Under the pieces are notes generated by a model. The model saw nothing but the letters and a program-made list of their open reading frames with translations, did no database searches and was not told where the DNA came from. Of a stretch of DNA of 64,000 nt, positions 24,358 through 33,318 are shown in pieces. This DNA comes from Croceibacterium soli (GTDB lineage Bacteria > Pseudomonadota > Alphaproteobacteria > Sphingomonadales > Sphingomonadaceae), in assembly GCF_009828065.1 (NCBI RefSeq), contig NZ_WTYK01000001.1, forward strand, positions 186,001 through 250,000. The letters are read 5' to 3'. The stretch's first letter is position 1. The number at the start of each line of letters is the position of its first letter. The position numbers and the translations under genes were made by a program.

Positions 24358-27300
24358 GTGAAAAAGACACTCATCACAGCTATGCGTATCAGCGCTGCGC
24401 CGCTTGCGATCGGCATCGCCTCGATCGCTGCACCAGCGATGGCTCAGGACGGCGCAGCCGACGTGGCGGCCGAGGCTCCCGTCCCCGGCGGTGGAGCGAT
24501 CATCGTCACCGGTTCGCGCATCGCTTCGCCGACCGCGACTTCCGATGCCCCGCTGCAGATCGTCGATGCCCAGGTGATCGACGACGCCGGCGCAACGAAC
24601 ATCCAGGAAGTTCTCCTGGAGAACCCGGCTTTCGGTACGCCGGCTCTCAGCCGCACCAACTCTGCGTTCCTCACGTCCGGCACCGGCGTCGCCACCGTCG
24701 ACCTTCGTGACCTTGGTTCCGATCGCACCCTGGTGCTGATCAACGGCCGGCGTGTGGTCTCCAGCCTTCCTGGCAGCGCGACCGTCGATCTCAACGTCAT
24801 CCCGACCCAGTTCATCGAGCGCATCGACGTCCTCACCGGCGGCGCCTCCTCGCTCTACGGTTCGGACGCCGTCGCGGGTGTGGTCAACTTCATTTACAAG
24901 ACCGATTTCCAGGGCATCGAGGCTAACGCCCAGTATGGCATCAGCGACCAGGACGATGACCAGCGCTACCAGCTGAACCTGACCGCAGGCACCGACTTCG
25001 CCGAGGGTGACGGCAACATCATGGTGCACTTTGGGTACACCAACGAAAGCGGCCTCTACGCGAACCAGCGGAAAAACACTGAGGTTGATGACCTCAGCAC
25101 GATGCTCTTCACTGGAGATCCTGCCGATTGGGGCACGCCGACCGAGCCGTTCTTCTCGAGCTTCCCTCCCCAGGGCCGGTTCATCGTTGGGGACCGCTTC
25201 CGTTCGAGTGGCGACTACACGTTCACTTTCGGTCCCAACGGGCAGCTTCAACCATGCTTCAACACCAACGGCGCGAGCTGTGTGAGCTTCCGCCCGGGCC
25301 TTGCTCAGGACAATCCGAACACACCGCAGGACGAAACGCAGCCTGTTCCTAACATCGGAACCGGTGTTGGGCCCAACGGCTTCAATCGACAGGCGTTCCG
25401 CACGCTGGCCGTTCCGGTCGAGCGCTATCTCTTTGCCGCAGCTGGCGAATATCGCATTGCCGACAACGTGGATGCTTTCTTCGAGGGCACCTTCAATAAG
25501 ACCTCCGCTTCGCGCAGGATCGAGCCGTTCCCGCTCGAGTCCGGCGGCGCCAACGGCGTGTTCCCTGACGATGGCGGGTTCAATATCGAGAACTACGTCA
25601 CCCGTGACTGGGATGGTGATTCCGATACCCCTGACACCAGGCAGATCGTCGTCAACCCGACCGTGCCTGCCGCGATCGTGGGGGCCGCGACCGACACCAA
25701 CGGTGACGGGCTGCGCGACATCGGCTTTGCTCGCCGCATTTCCGAATTCGGTCCGCGTTCGGGCAGCACCGAGCGTGACTTCTACCGCTTCGTGGTAGGC
25801 CTGAAGGGCGACCTTCTCGATGGCGGCCTGCGCTGGGACGCAAGCTACAACTACGGTCAGGTTACCGAGAACCAGGTCTCCTCGGGCCAGGTGAACGTGG
25901 TCAACTTCCGCGATGCGCTCGCGGCTCAGCCGGACTTCGACGATGTCGATGGCGACGGCAACAGGACGGAGGCTGTCTGCGTCAACTCGAACGCTCGTGC
26001 GAATGGATGCACTCCGGCCAACATCTTCGGCGAAGGAAGCATCTCGCAGGCTGCCGTGGACTACATCACTGCGCAGGGTACCTTCCAGACCGGTATCAAG
26101 CAGCACGTTATCCAGGCCAATGTTTCCGGTAATCTGATCGAGCTTCCTGCAGGACCGCTCGGCTTCGCCTTTGGCACAGAATATCGCGCCGAGGAGTCGT
26201 TCGAGGACAACGACGCCCTGACCAATGCCGGTCTTAACGCCGGCAACAAGCTGCCCGACACGCGCGGCGAGTTCGACGTCAAGGAGGCCTTCGCCGAAAT
26301 CCGGGTGCCGATCCTCGCCGATCGTCCGTTCTTCGAACAGCTCGATGTCGGTGGCGCCGTACGAGTCGCCGACTACTCGACGGTTGGTGTGGTGACGAGC
26401 TGGAACGTAACCGGAAACTGGATGCCGGTGCGTGATGTCCGCTTGCGCGGCACTTACGCCCGCGCAGTCCGGGCTCCCAACGTGAGCGAGCTCTTCTCCG
26501 GCCTGTCGCAGACGTTCCCGTCGGGCCTGACGGATCCCTGCGAGGGAATCGGCGCGAGCGGCGGTGGTGCCATCGGCGACAACTGCCGGGCAGACCCCGG
26601 CGTGGCGGCGAACATCGCAGCAAACGGCGTGTTCACCCTCAACCAGGCGGACATCCAGGGCATCAGCGGCTTCAACGGCGGCAATCCGGATCTGAACGAG
26701 GAGACCGCTACGTCCTGGACGGTCGGCGCGGTCATCCAGCCTCGCTTCGTTCCGCGGCTGACGCTGACGGCCGACTACTACAACATCGAGATCGAGGACG
26801 TGATCGCCGCATTCCCGCGGCAGTTCACCCTCGACCAGTGCTACAGCCAAGGCAATGCAACGTTCTGCGATCTGATCACGCGCCGTCCGACCGCTACCGC
26901 GGTGAACAGCTCAGGGTCGATCGATCTGATCAATGCTCTCTCGGTGAATGCCGCCACGCTTGAGACGGACGGTCTCGACGTGACCGCCAACTGGAACTCG
27001 CCGCTTGGTCTGATGGGCAACGATCGAGTCTCGCTGCGCGTTGCCTACACGCACGTTTTCGCCAACGACTATACGCCGGTGGCGGGTGCCGATGTGGACC
27101 CGTCCGCGGGCGAGATCGGCACGGCGAAGGATCGCTTCACCGCCAACGCTGCGTATATGCTCGACAACTTCCGGATGAGCTTCACCGGAACGTACATCGG
27201 CAAGTCGTATGAAGACGATCAGTTCTGCGCCGCATTCGATCTCGAGCCGAAGTGCGTCGGCGTTCCTGCGCAGTTCTACCTCGACACCCAGGCGAGCTAC

Positions 27301-27471
27301 CGCGTCTCCGAGAAGGTCGAGTTCTACGCTGGTATCGACAACGTGCTGGACAACGATGCTCCGAACATCCTCTCGGGCACGACGTTCAACGTTACGGGTT
27401 CGGACACCGCTGCGGATGTCTACGACATCTTCGGCCGTCGCTTCTACGGCGGCGTTCGTCTCAACTTCTGA
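24358..27471 (+). CDS. TonB-dependent outer-membrane receptor
   Basis: 1037-residue receptor. A signal peptide ending AAPAMAQ is followed by a short N-terminus with IIVTGSRI (the usual TonB-box/plug entry in this group), the plug domain (NIQEVLLENPAFG, TVDLRDLGSDRTLVLINGRRV, IERIDVLTGGASSLYGSDAVAGVVNF) and a 22-strand-type barrel ending FYGGVRLNF with the terminal Phe. Pairs of cysteines 6 to 15 residues apart (for example CFNTNGASC and CYSQGNATFC) probably form disulfides in surface loops. GTG 24358 has AAGGGA upstream. It stands alone with its own terminator, so the ligand is not predictable from context. Confidence 0.93.
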   Translation: MKKTLITAMRISAAPLAIGIASIAAPAMAQDGAADVAAEAPVPGGGAIIVTGSRIASPTATSDAPLQIVDAQVIDDAGATNIQEVLLENPAFGTPALSRTNSAFLTSGTGVATVDLRDLGSDRTLVLINGRRVVSSLPGSATVDLNVIPTQFIERIDVLTGGASSLYGSDAVAGVVNFIYKTDFQGIEANAQYGISDQDDDQRYQLNLTAGTDFAEGDGNIMVHFGYTNESGLYANQRKNTEVDDLSTMLFTGDPADWGTPTEPFFSSFPPQGRFIVGDRFRSSGDYTFTFGPNGQLQPCFNTNGASCVSFRPGLAQDNPNTPQDETQPVPNIGTGVGPNGFNRQAFRTLAVPVERYLFAAAGEYRIADNVDAFFEGTFNKTSASRRIEPFPLESGGANGVFPDDGGFNIENYVTRDWDGDSDTPDTRQIVVNPTVPAAIVGAATDTNGDGLRDIGFARRISEFGPRSGSTERDFYRFVVGLKGDLLDGGLRWDASYNYGQVTENQVSSGQVNVVNFRDALAAQPDFDDVDGDGNRTEAVCVNSNARANGCTPANIFGEGSISQAAVDYITAQGTFQTGIKQHVIQANVSGNLIELPAGPLGFAFGTEYRAEESFEDNDALTNAGLNAGNKLPDTRGEFDVKEAFAEIRVPILADRPFFEQLDVGGAVRVADYSTVGVVTSWNVTGNWMPVRDVRLRGTYARAVRAPNVSELFSGLSQTFPSGLTDPCEGIGASGGGAIGDNCRADPGVAANIAANGVFTLNQADIQGISGFNGGNPDLNEETATSWTVGAVIQPRFVPRLTLTADYYNIEIEDVIAAFPRQFTLDQCYSQGNATFCDLITRRPTATAVNSSGSIDLINALSVNAATLETDGLDVTANWNSPLGLMGNDRVSLRVAYTHVFANDYTPVAGADVDPSAGEIGTAKDRFTANAAYMLDNFRMSFTGTYIGKSYEDDQFCAAFDLEPKCVGVPAQFYLDTQASYRVSEKVEFYAGIDNVLDNDAPNILSGTTFNVTGSDTAADVYDIFGRRFYGGVRLNF

Positions 27472-27495
27472 GCGCGTTTCCGCTTGAAACCAAAT

Positions 27496-27531
27496 GGGGC
27501 GGCAGTAGAAATACTGCCGCCCCTTCTTTTT
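27496..27531 (+). terminator. Intrinsic terminator of the TonB receptor gene
   Basis: Perfect 12-bp stem GGGGCGGCAGTA / TACTGCCGCCCC with a GAAA loop, followed by TTCTTTTT. It starts 25 bases after the receptor stop. Confidence 0.93.
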
Positions 27532-27559
27532 GCCTGCCGCACATTCCAGAGGACGCGAC

Positions 27560-27838
27560 ATGAGTAGATTTCACCTGGCGTCGATCGCGTTGCTGGCATC
27601 CGCCGTGACGACATGGGCGCCCGTGCATGCCGCCACTGCGGAGCGCAGCGAAGCGCAAGAGCAACAGGCGGAGCCCGACCCGGTCCGCTGCAAGGACACC
27701 ATGGTCATCGGAAGCCGCATCCCTGTGCGGGTATGTCGCCCCAAATCCGAATGGGATGCCGAGGCGCGGGCGCTGCAGGAGGAGCGGAGATCCAACTCAC
27801 GGTCGGGCGGCCGCTGCGGCGAAGTGGCGAAGTGCTGA
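27560..27838 (+). CDS. Small secreted Cys-containing protein, function unknown
   Basis: 92 residues: an N-terminal signal peptide (FHLASIALLASAVTTWAPVHA), then a short mature part with CKDTMVIGSRIPVRVCRPKSEWDAE and a C-terminal pair of cysteines (RCGEVAKC). Small secreted proteins with this xGSR(I/L)-x(4-6)-C-x(3-5)-EWD pattern are frequent in sphingomonads; function unknown to me. AGAGGAC lies 6 bases before ATG 27560. It lies just after the receptor's terminator and so probably has its own promoter or relies on readthrough. Confidence 0.72.
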   Translation: MSRFHLASIALLASAVTTWAPVHAATAERSEAQEQQAEPDPVRCKDTMVIGSRIPVRVCRPKSEWDAEARALQEERRSNSRSGGRCGEVAKC

Positions 27839-28193
27839 GCCGCTAGCTGGCGGCTCTGCGCAGGGGCAGGGCCGCATCTACCTAGCTGCGGTTCGCTCTA
27901 TGCTTGGAGCGCAGCCACGCGCCAGAACGTGTTCAGCGGCGACGGGAACGGCATACAGGCTGCCGGGGATTATGACGATGAGGGTGCAGCAGGAGCCCGG
28001 AGCGTTGGCTCCGAACGGGCTCTGCACGCAACGCGAGCAATCGAGAGCGCGATAGCTCGTCAGTCGTAAGGCTGCGTACGGCGCCTTACCTGCGCTCGGG
28101 CAGCGTCAGCAGCCGGGCAGCGCGTAGTAGAGGGGGTCGGCGCGTGCGATCCTCAGGCGGCGTGAGCCGCGCATACGGCGCCGGATCGGACGT
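27839..28193. other. About 390 bases without a recognisable gene
   Basis: Between the small secreted protein and rpmB. Several short frames run through it but none has a start, ribosome site and protein-like composition. Partially self-complementary GC-rich stretches are present; nothing further recognised. A degraded gene cannot be excluded. Confidence 0.5.
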
Positions 28194-28219
28194 CCCGATC
28201 CGCCTTTGGGCGGACCGGG
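28194..28219 (-). terminator. Hairpin downstream of rpmB, possible terminator without T-tract
   Basis: CCCGATCCGCC and GGCGGACCGGG pair over 11 bases with one mismatch around a 4-base loop, 14 bases after the rpmB stop on the minus strand. No T-run follows, so the call rests on position alone. Confidence 0.35.
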
Positions 28220-28232
28220 TACGTGTCCAGGC

Positions 28233-28520
28233 TTAGGCGGCCGCGGCGGCCTTCTTGAGGTCGCGCTTGACCTTCAGCGCGCGGGCGCTGAGCTTGTCGT
28301 CGGCGGTCTTGAGCAGCCAGTTGTCCAGGCCGCCGTTGTGCTCGACCGAGCGCAGGCCGTGGGTCGACACGCGGAACTTGAAGCTCTGCTCGAGCTTCTC
28401 GCTCATCAGAGTCACGTTCTGCAGGTTGGGCAGGAAGACCCGCTTGGTCTTGTTGTTGGCGTGGCTCACGTTGTGGCCGACCTGGCGGCTCTTGCCGGTC
28501 AATTCGCAAATGCGCGACAT
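28233..28520 (-). CDS. rpmB: 50S ribosomal protein L28
   Basis: 95-residue large-subunit protein. Starts [27 protein letters not shown], the L28 signature, and continues with [21 protein letters not shown]. Only one cysteine (C5) is left of the zinc-type CxxC pattern, so this is the zinc-independent form. The ATG at 28520 follows GAGAGC; the frame stays open far upstream on the minus strand, but that part is the antisense of tadA. Confidence 0.97.
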   Translation of the reverse strand: MSRICELTGKSRQVGHNVSHANNKTKRVFLPNLQNVTLMSEKLEQSFKFRVSTHGLRSVEHNGGLDNWLLKTADDKLSARALKVKRDLKKAAAAA

Positions 28521-28643
28521 GGTTGCTCTCGTCTCGTAAATCGGATGGTGTCCGGGAAAGCGGCGCGCATAGCGGGGCATCGGCATGTGGTCAAGCATTC
28601 CGGCGCCATTGCCGCGGCTCCGGCCCGGGGCTAGCGCAAGCCC

Positions 28644-29099
28644 ATGACCAGCTGGCCGCTTCCCCCGCCGATGAAACGCGCGCTCGAACTGGCGCGCGAT
28701 GCCGAGGCGGCGGGCGAGGTGCCGGTGGGCGCCGTGGTCACCTGCGCCGGCGAGGTCGTCGGCGAGGGGCACAACCGCCCGCGCGGCCTCGCCGATCCGA
28801 CCGCCCATGCGGAGATCCTCGCGATTCGCGCCGCGGCGGCGGTGCTGGGCAGCGAACGGCTGGAGAACTGCGAGCTGTGGGTCACGCTGGAGCCCTGCGC
28901 CATGTGTGCCGGGGCGATCGTCCACGCGCGAATCGGCCGGCTCTACTACGGCGCCTCCGATCCCAAGGGCGGCGCGGTCGAGCACGGGGCGCGGGTGTTC
29001 GAGCAGGCCCAGTGCCTGCACCGGCCGGAGGTCTATAGCGGGATCGGGGAGCGCGAGGCGGCCGCGCTGCTGCGGGGCTTCTTCGCGGCGCGGCGCTAG
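28644..29099 (+). CDS. tadA: tRNA adenosine-34 deaminase
   Basis: Zinc deaminase that makes inosine at the wobble base of tRNA-Arg(ACG); 151 residues. Zinc and proton-transfer residues are in TAHAEI (H55, E57) and LEPCAMCAG (C85, C88). The family's C-terminal helices follow. Essential in most bacteria. Divergent from rpmB; its stop overlaps the stop of the convergent RNase T2 gene by two bases. Confidence 0.95.
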   Translation: MTSWPLPPPMKRALELARDAEAAGEVPVGAVVTCAGEVVGEGHNRPRGLADPTAHAEILAIRAAAAVLGSERLENCELWVTLEPCAMCAGAIVHARIGRLYYGASDPKGGAVEHGARVFEQAQCLHRPEVYSGIGEREAAALLRGFFAARR

Positions 29100-29803
29100 A
29101 GCCCGCGCCAGATCTTCACCGGCGCCTCGTCTGCCGGGCCGTAGCGGCGGCGGTCGCAATCGGCTGGCATGAAGTCCTTGCCGTAGCAAAGCCGCATTTC
29201 CTGCAGCCAGCCGCGTGGGTTGAGCACGAGGCCGACGTGCTCCGGCTCCCAATAAGGGTTTGCCTCCGCGAACGCAGCCCGAATCGCGCCGGCGGTGAGG
29301 CCCTGGCGGCGCGAGAGACGGTCGAAATCGGGCCAGCGCAGGCTGTTCCAGAGGATCCGCTCGATCCTGAAGTAGGTCGCCGGCCGCTGGGCCATGCAGC
29401 TGCCGTGCTTCGCCCACTCGTGAACCAGAAGTGGGGCCGAGGGGGTGAGGCAGAGGTTCGGCCGCAGATCGTTCGGCGCCGGCTGCCGGGCATTGCACCA
29501 CTGGATCCGGCGCCCGCCTTCGCCTTCGGGCCACAGGCCGTGGACGATGAAGCCGAAGCGTCCGTTGCGTCCAGAGCATTGCCGGACATGTTCCGGCGCG
29601 TTCGCGCGGAAGCGGCAGAACTCGGGCGACCAGCTCAGCGCCAGCGTATAGCCGGCCAGCGGCGCGCGGCGTTCAGGCTCTCCGCGGGTGACAGGCGGCA
29701 CCGGAGGGGCAGCCTCGGGCACGCGGCACTGGTAAGCCTGGGCGTAGGCGGGCAGTGGCGCCAGGAGCAGCGCCGGCGCAGCGGCGGCCGCGCGCAGCCT
29801 CAA
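29096..29803 (-). CDS. Secreted ribonuclease T2 family protein
   Basis: 235 residues read from TTG 29803, which gives an immediate signal peptide ([23 protein letters not shown]). Both catalytic blocks of RNase T2 are intact: CAS I in [13 protein letters not shown] (H88) and CAS II in [10 protein letters not shown] (H128, E129, K132, H133); several cysteines suit an exported enzyme. It should degrade RNA in the periplasm or outside. The TTG overlaps the TGA of the upstream membrane-protein gene (TTGA), so translation is coupled; no ATG or GTG in frame gives a signal peptide. Confidence 0.88.
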   Translation of the reverse strand: MRLRAAAAAPALLLAPLPAYAQAYQCRVPEAAPPVPPVTRGEPERRAPLAGYTLALSWSPEFCRFRANAPEHVRQCSGRNGRFGFIVHGLWPEGEGGRRIQWCNARQPAPNDLRPNLCLTPSAPLLVHEWAKHGSCMAQRPATYFRIERILWNSLRWPDFDRLSRRQGLTAGAIRAAFAEANPYWEPEHVGLVLNPRGWLQEMRLCYGKDFMPADCDRRRYGPADEAPVKIWRGL

Positions 29804-30237
29804 TCCGGATCTGCGAGGCTCGTGTCCGGTGACTCGGCCCGCTCGTCGAGCCATGCCTTCGTCTCCGGCCGGAACAAGTAGTAGATCGCGACCGCCGACA
29901 GCAGGAGGCTGAGCAGCGAGATCGCGGTCTGCACGGTGAGGCCGACCGTGAAGATCGCCCGCAATCCGGTCAGATTGACGAGGAACAGCAGCACGATGAT
30001 CCACCTGGCGATACCCACCCGCCGGCGGGAAACCAGGAACCACAACAGGAGGTAGAGGACCATCCCGAAGGCGAAGCTGCCGATGGCCACGTTCGCGCCC
30101 ATCTGCAGCCCGGCGGCGGAGGATTCCGCCTCCACGCTGGCGACGATGTCGTCATAGCCGAGCAGGAAGGCGAGCGCGGACAGCGCGAGCGCGGCGAGAT
30201 AGAACAAGTCGAACTGGCGGATCGATTGCGGGCGCAT
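29800..30237 (-). CDS. Four-helix membrane protein, function unknown
   Basis: 145 residues with four hydrophobic segments (about 10-28, 45-68, 75-95 and 100-122) and an acidic C-terminal tail ([21 protein letters not shown]). No recognised family. Coupled by a four-base overlap to the RNase T2 gene downstream, but I see no functional link. ATG 30237 is the first start after a 60-base gap from nadC. Confidence 0.75.
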   Translation of the reverse strand: MRPQSIRQFDLFYLAALALSALAFLLGYDDIVASVEAESSAAGLQMGANVAIGSFAFGMVLYLLLWFLVSRRRVGIARWIIVLLFLVNLTGLRAIFTVGLTVQTAISLLSLLLSAVAIYYLFRPETKAWLDERAESPDTSLADPD

Positions 30238-30300
30238 GGCGGCCTCCTCCCCTGTGAGTGTCGGCGTTTGTGGCGCAAGGCTCCGGCCTTGGCAATCGCC

Positions 30301-31164
30301 CTAGGCTGGGGTGAAATCGAGCCCGATATCGGCCGCCGGTGCGCTCTGGGTCAATCGCCCGACCGACACGAAGTCTACGCCGGCGGCCGCGATGGCGCCG
30401 ATGGTCTGCAGCGTAACCCCGCCCGAAGCCTCCGTCGGCACGCGCCCGGCCACCAGCGCCACGGCCCCGCGCAAGGTTTCGGGCGCCATGTTGTCGAGCA
30501 GCAGGTGGCTGGCCCCGGCGGCCAGGGCCGGCTCGATCTGCTCGAGGCGATCGACTTCGCAGATGATCCGCGCCACCCCGGCGTCGCGCGCCCGGCGCAC
30601 CGCTTCGGCGACCCCACCGGCGACGAGGATGTGGTTGTCCTTGATCATCGCTGCATCCCAGAGGCCCATGCGGTGGTTCTGCGCCCCGCCGAGACGGGTG
30701 GCGTACTTCTCCAGGTGGCGCAGGCCGGGCAGCGTCTTGCGGGTGTCGAGCAGCACCGCGTTCGCTTCGCCCATCGCCTGCACGTAGGCGCGCGTCATCG
30801 TCGCCACCCCGGACAGATGCTGCACAGTGTTGAGCGCGCTGCGCTCCGCCGTCAGCATGGCGCGGGCATTGCCGGAGAGCCGCATCAGGTTGGTGCCCGG
30901 GGAGACCTGCTCGCCCTCCTGCACCAGAAGCTCGATCTCCATCGCCGGGTCGAGCGCCGCGAAGAAGGCGGCGGCGATGGGCAGGCCGGCGACGACGATC
31001 GCGTCGCGGCTGTCCATCACGCCCGAAAAGCGCGCGTCGGCCGGGATGACGCTTTCCGCCGTGACGTCGTACCCACCGCCGGGTAGCCCGACGCCGAGAT
31101 CCTCGTCCAGCGTCTCGCGGACGAAGCGGTTGAGATCGAAAGCGGAGAGGGTGAAGTCCGTCAT
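30301..31164 (-). CDS. nadC: Quinolinate phosphoribosyltransferase (nicotinate-nucleotide pyrophosphorylase)
   Basis: NAD synthesis enzyme that converts quinolinate to nicotinate mononucleotide; 287 residues. Conserved segments: EDLGVGLPGGGYDVTAES, SALNTVQHLSGVATMT, DTRKTLPGLRHLEKYA, GGAQNHRMGLWDAAMIKDNH and ASGGVTLQTIGAIAAAGVDFVSVGRLTQS. ATG 31164 has GAGGAAT close upstream; the frame continues open beyond it through a palindromic repeat and is not coding. nadA and nadB are not in the window. Confidence 0.96.
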   Translation of the reverse strand: MTDFTLSAFDLNRFVRETLDEDLGVGLPGGGYDVTAESVIPADARFSGVMDSRDAIVVAGLPIAAAFFAALDPAMEIELLVQEGEQVSPGTNLMRLSGNARAMLTAERSALNTVQHLSGVATMTRAYVQAMGEANAVLLDTRKTLPGLRHLEKYATRLGGAQNHRMGLWDAAMIKDNHILVAGGVAEAVRRARDAGVARIICEVDRLEQIEPALAAGASHLLLDNMAPETLRGAVALVAGRVPTEASGGVTLQTIGAIAAAGVDFVSVGRLTQSAPAADIGLDFTPA

Positions 31165-31171
31165 ATTCCTC

Positions 31172-31254
31172 ATCATCCCGGCGTATGCCGGGATCGCTGG
31201 CGGCCGAGCGCTCGACCTAAAGACCAGCGGTCCCGGGTCAAGCCCGGGACGACG
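31172..31254. repeat. Palindromic repeat pair between nadC and the LytTR gene
   Basis: ATCATCCCGGCGTATGCCGG then GATCGCTGG, and inverted, CCAGCGGTCCCGGG then TCAAGCCCGGGACGACGG. This is a third sequence type (CCCGG-TATG-CCGGG). It ends two bases before the stop codon of the response regulator gene, where it could act as its transcript-end hairpin. Confidence 0.78.
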
Positions 31255-31256
31255 GA

Positions 31257-32051
31257 TCAGTGGACGAAGCGCGCAACCACGTCGCGGTAGGAGCGGCTGA
31301 CTTTCACCTCGGCGCCGGAATCGAGCACCAGGAAGCATTCGCCGTTGGTATGCGGCTTGACCTGGCGGACCTGGTCGAGGTTGACGATCGTCGAGCGGTG
31401 GACGCGCTGGAACACGCGCGGGTCGAGCCGGCGCTCGAGATCTTTCATCGTCTCGCGCAGGATCAGCGAGTTGTCGCCGGTGTAGATGCACATGTAGTCG
31501 CCGGCGGCCTCGATGTGCTCGATCGTGTCGACGTCGACGCGGAAGATCTGTCCGCGGTCCTTGACGTTGATCAGCTTCTCGTAGCGGCCGGTGCTTTCCT
31601 CCTCGCCCGGCATGTTCTCCATCGCGTCGGGCGCGACTTCGGCGAGCACGTCCTTGAGCTTCTCGGCCTCCTCGGCGGAGCGCTTCTCGGCCAGGCGGGT
31701 GCGCACGCGGTCGAGCGTGTCGGCCAGCTTGTCCTCGTCCACCGGCTTCATCAGGTAGTTGATCGCATTGGCCTCGAAGGCGCGGATCGCGTGCTCCTCG
31801 TAAGCGGTCACGAACACGAACAGCGGCGGATCGATCTCCATGACGCCCTTGACGACGGAGAACCCGTCAAAGCCGGGCATCTGCACGTCCAGGAACACCA
31901 GGTCGGGCTTCTCGGTCTTGATCTTGCGGATCGCCTCGCGCCCATTGGCGCAAGTCTCGATCACCTCGACATCGGGGAATTTGTCGAGCCGCAGTTGGAG
32001 ACCCTGAATGGCGAGCTTCTCGTCATCGACGATGATCGTTCGGATTTTCAT
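31257..32051 (-). CDS. LytTR-family response regulator
   Basis: 264 residues: a receiver domain (1-120) with phosphoacceptor D55 in LVFLDVQMPGFDG, the FVTAY and MKPVD segments, an Ala/Glu-rich linker with coiled-coil character, and a C-terminal LytTR DNA-binding domain (about 160-264) with IEAAGDYMCIYTGD, RVHRSTIVNLDQV and SRSYRDVV. It should bind promoters when phosphorylated by the sensor kinase encoded just upstream. Its ATG overlaps that gene's stop (ATGA). Confidence 0.93.
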   Translation of the reverse strand: MKIRTIIVDDEKLAIQGLQLRLDKFPDVEVIETCANGREAIRKIKTEKPDLVFLDVQMPGFDGFSVVKGVMEIDPPLFVFVTAYEEHAIRAFEANAINYLMKPVDEDKLADTLDRVRTRLAEKRSAEEAEKLKDVLAEVAPDAMENMPGEEESTGRYEKLINVKDRGQIFRVDVDTIEHIEAAGDYMCIYTGDNSLILRETMKDLERRLDPRVFQRVHRSTIVNLDQVRQVKPHTNGECFLVLDSGAEVKVSRSYRDVVARFVH

Positions 32052-33247
32052 GCATCAAGTCCCATGGGCCGCGGTTCGGGCGCGGAGATAACGGTTGGGC
32101 GGGCGGACGGTTTCTCGGCTTCGGACGCGGGCTCGGGAGCGGCCAGCCGCTCCTGCGGCACTTCGATCACGACGGTGAAGCCGCCTTCCGGCGGCGTGCG
32201 GATGTCGAACAGATGATCCTCGCCGTAAGCCTGAGCCAGCCGATCCCGGATGTTGGCCAGCCCCACGCCGGTCGAAGCGGTGTTGTCGGCCCCCATCATC
32301 GCTGCCGGCAATGTCGCGCGTTGCGCCTTTCCCTGCAATCCCGGGCCGGTGTCGGATACGGTCAGCCGAAGGCGCTGGCCGACCAGTTGCGCGGAAAGGC
32401 TGATCCGGGCCCCTTCCTCCTGCGGCGAGACGGCGTACTTGACCGCGTTTTCGACCAGCGGCTGGAGCAGGAACGAAGGGATCAGCGCATCGGCGGCGGC
32501 CGGATCGATGTTGAACACCGTGCGCAGCCGCTCCTCGAACCGCATCCGTTCGATGTCGAGGTAGAGCTTCAGGGTCTCCACCTCCTGCGCCACGGTCACT
32601 TTGCCGCCGGGCTGGCTCACCAGGGTGTGCCGCAGGAAGCCCGAAAGGCGGGTGAGCATGGCGTTGGCCGGTTCGGTCTGTTTCAGCAGCACGAGCGTGC
32701 TGATCGAATTCAGCGTGTTGAACAGGAAGTGCGGATTGAGTTGGTAGCGCAGCATGGCGAGTTGGGCGCTGGTCGCCTGCGCCTCCAGCCGCTCAAGCCG
32801 GTCGGCCTGCTGCTCGACCTGGAGGTAGTAGTTGATGGCGTAGTACAGCGCCGACCAAGCGGCGAGCAGCGGCATGTCCATGTAGAACACGCTGAGGATC
32901 GTCTGCGCCAGGCCCGCTTCGCTGGCCGAGCGGGTCAGCGTCAGGGTCCAGCCGTTGATCGTCGCGGAAATCGCCACCGCGATCGCCAGCGCCAGGGCGC
33001 TGAGGCCCCAGGTGACCAGGGGGCGCCGGTTGATCAACTGGCCGTAGACAACCGAGAGGATCAGGCTGATCGAGAAGCCGGTGATCGTGGCGATCACCGT
33101 CAGCACGATCTGCTCGGGCTTGCCGTTGGCGATGTTGGTCATCGCCCGCAGCAGCGCGGAGCCGCCCCAGCCGATGAACTGCAGGTTCCAGAAAGCGCGG
33201 TTCTTGTCGGCGAAGAAAGGCGTCGGGCGGAACGGCAACATCGCCAT
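32048..33247 (-). CDS. LytS/YehU-type sensor histidine kinase
   Basis: 399 residues: four membrane segments in the first 145 residues without a distinct sensor domain, a short coiled coil, then the His_kinase domain with NPHFLFNTLN (H173), and an HATPase_c domain with LVENAVKYA, SDTGPGL and GVGLANIRDRL. The C-terminal 35 residues are Pro/Glu/Ala-rich. Partner of the LytTR regulator. The signal sensed is unknown; family members elsewhere respond to small metabolites or the membrane state. Confidence 0.93.
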   Translation of the reverse strand: MAMLPFRPTPFFADKNRAFWNLQFIGWGGSALLRAMTNIANGKPEQIVLTVIATITGFSISLILSVVYGQLINRRPLVTWGLSALALAIAVAISATINGWTLTLTRSASEAGLAQTILSVFYMDMPLLAAWSALYYAINYYLQVEQQADRLERLEAQATSAQLAMLRYQLNPHFLFNTLNSISTLVLLKQTEPANAMLTRLSGFLRHTLVSQPGGKVTVAQEVETLKLYLDIERMRFEERLRTVFNIDPAAADALIPSFLLQPLVENAVKYAVSPQEEGARISLSAQLVGQRLRLTVSDTGPGLQGKAQRATLPAAMMGADNTASTGVGLANIRDRLAQAYGEDHLFDIRTPPEGGFTVVIEVPQERLAAPEPASEAEKPSARPTVISAPEPRPMGLDA

Positions 33248-33318
33248 GCTCGCTGTTGCGACCGTATTCCCCTTGGGGACTTCTTCCGGCCGGCGCCGGA
33301 ACCGGGAAGTGAGCGCCT

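Noticed and set aside
24307-26850. 847-codon open frame on the minus strand opposite the TonB receptor
   Set aside because: Typical antisense shadow of a high-GC gene; no ribosome site, no recognisable domain, and the plus-strand receptor is unambiguous.
27880-28060. Possible remnant gene before rpmB
   Set aside because: Some protein-like composition in short frames but no start, family or frame continuity.
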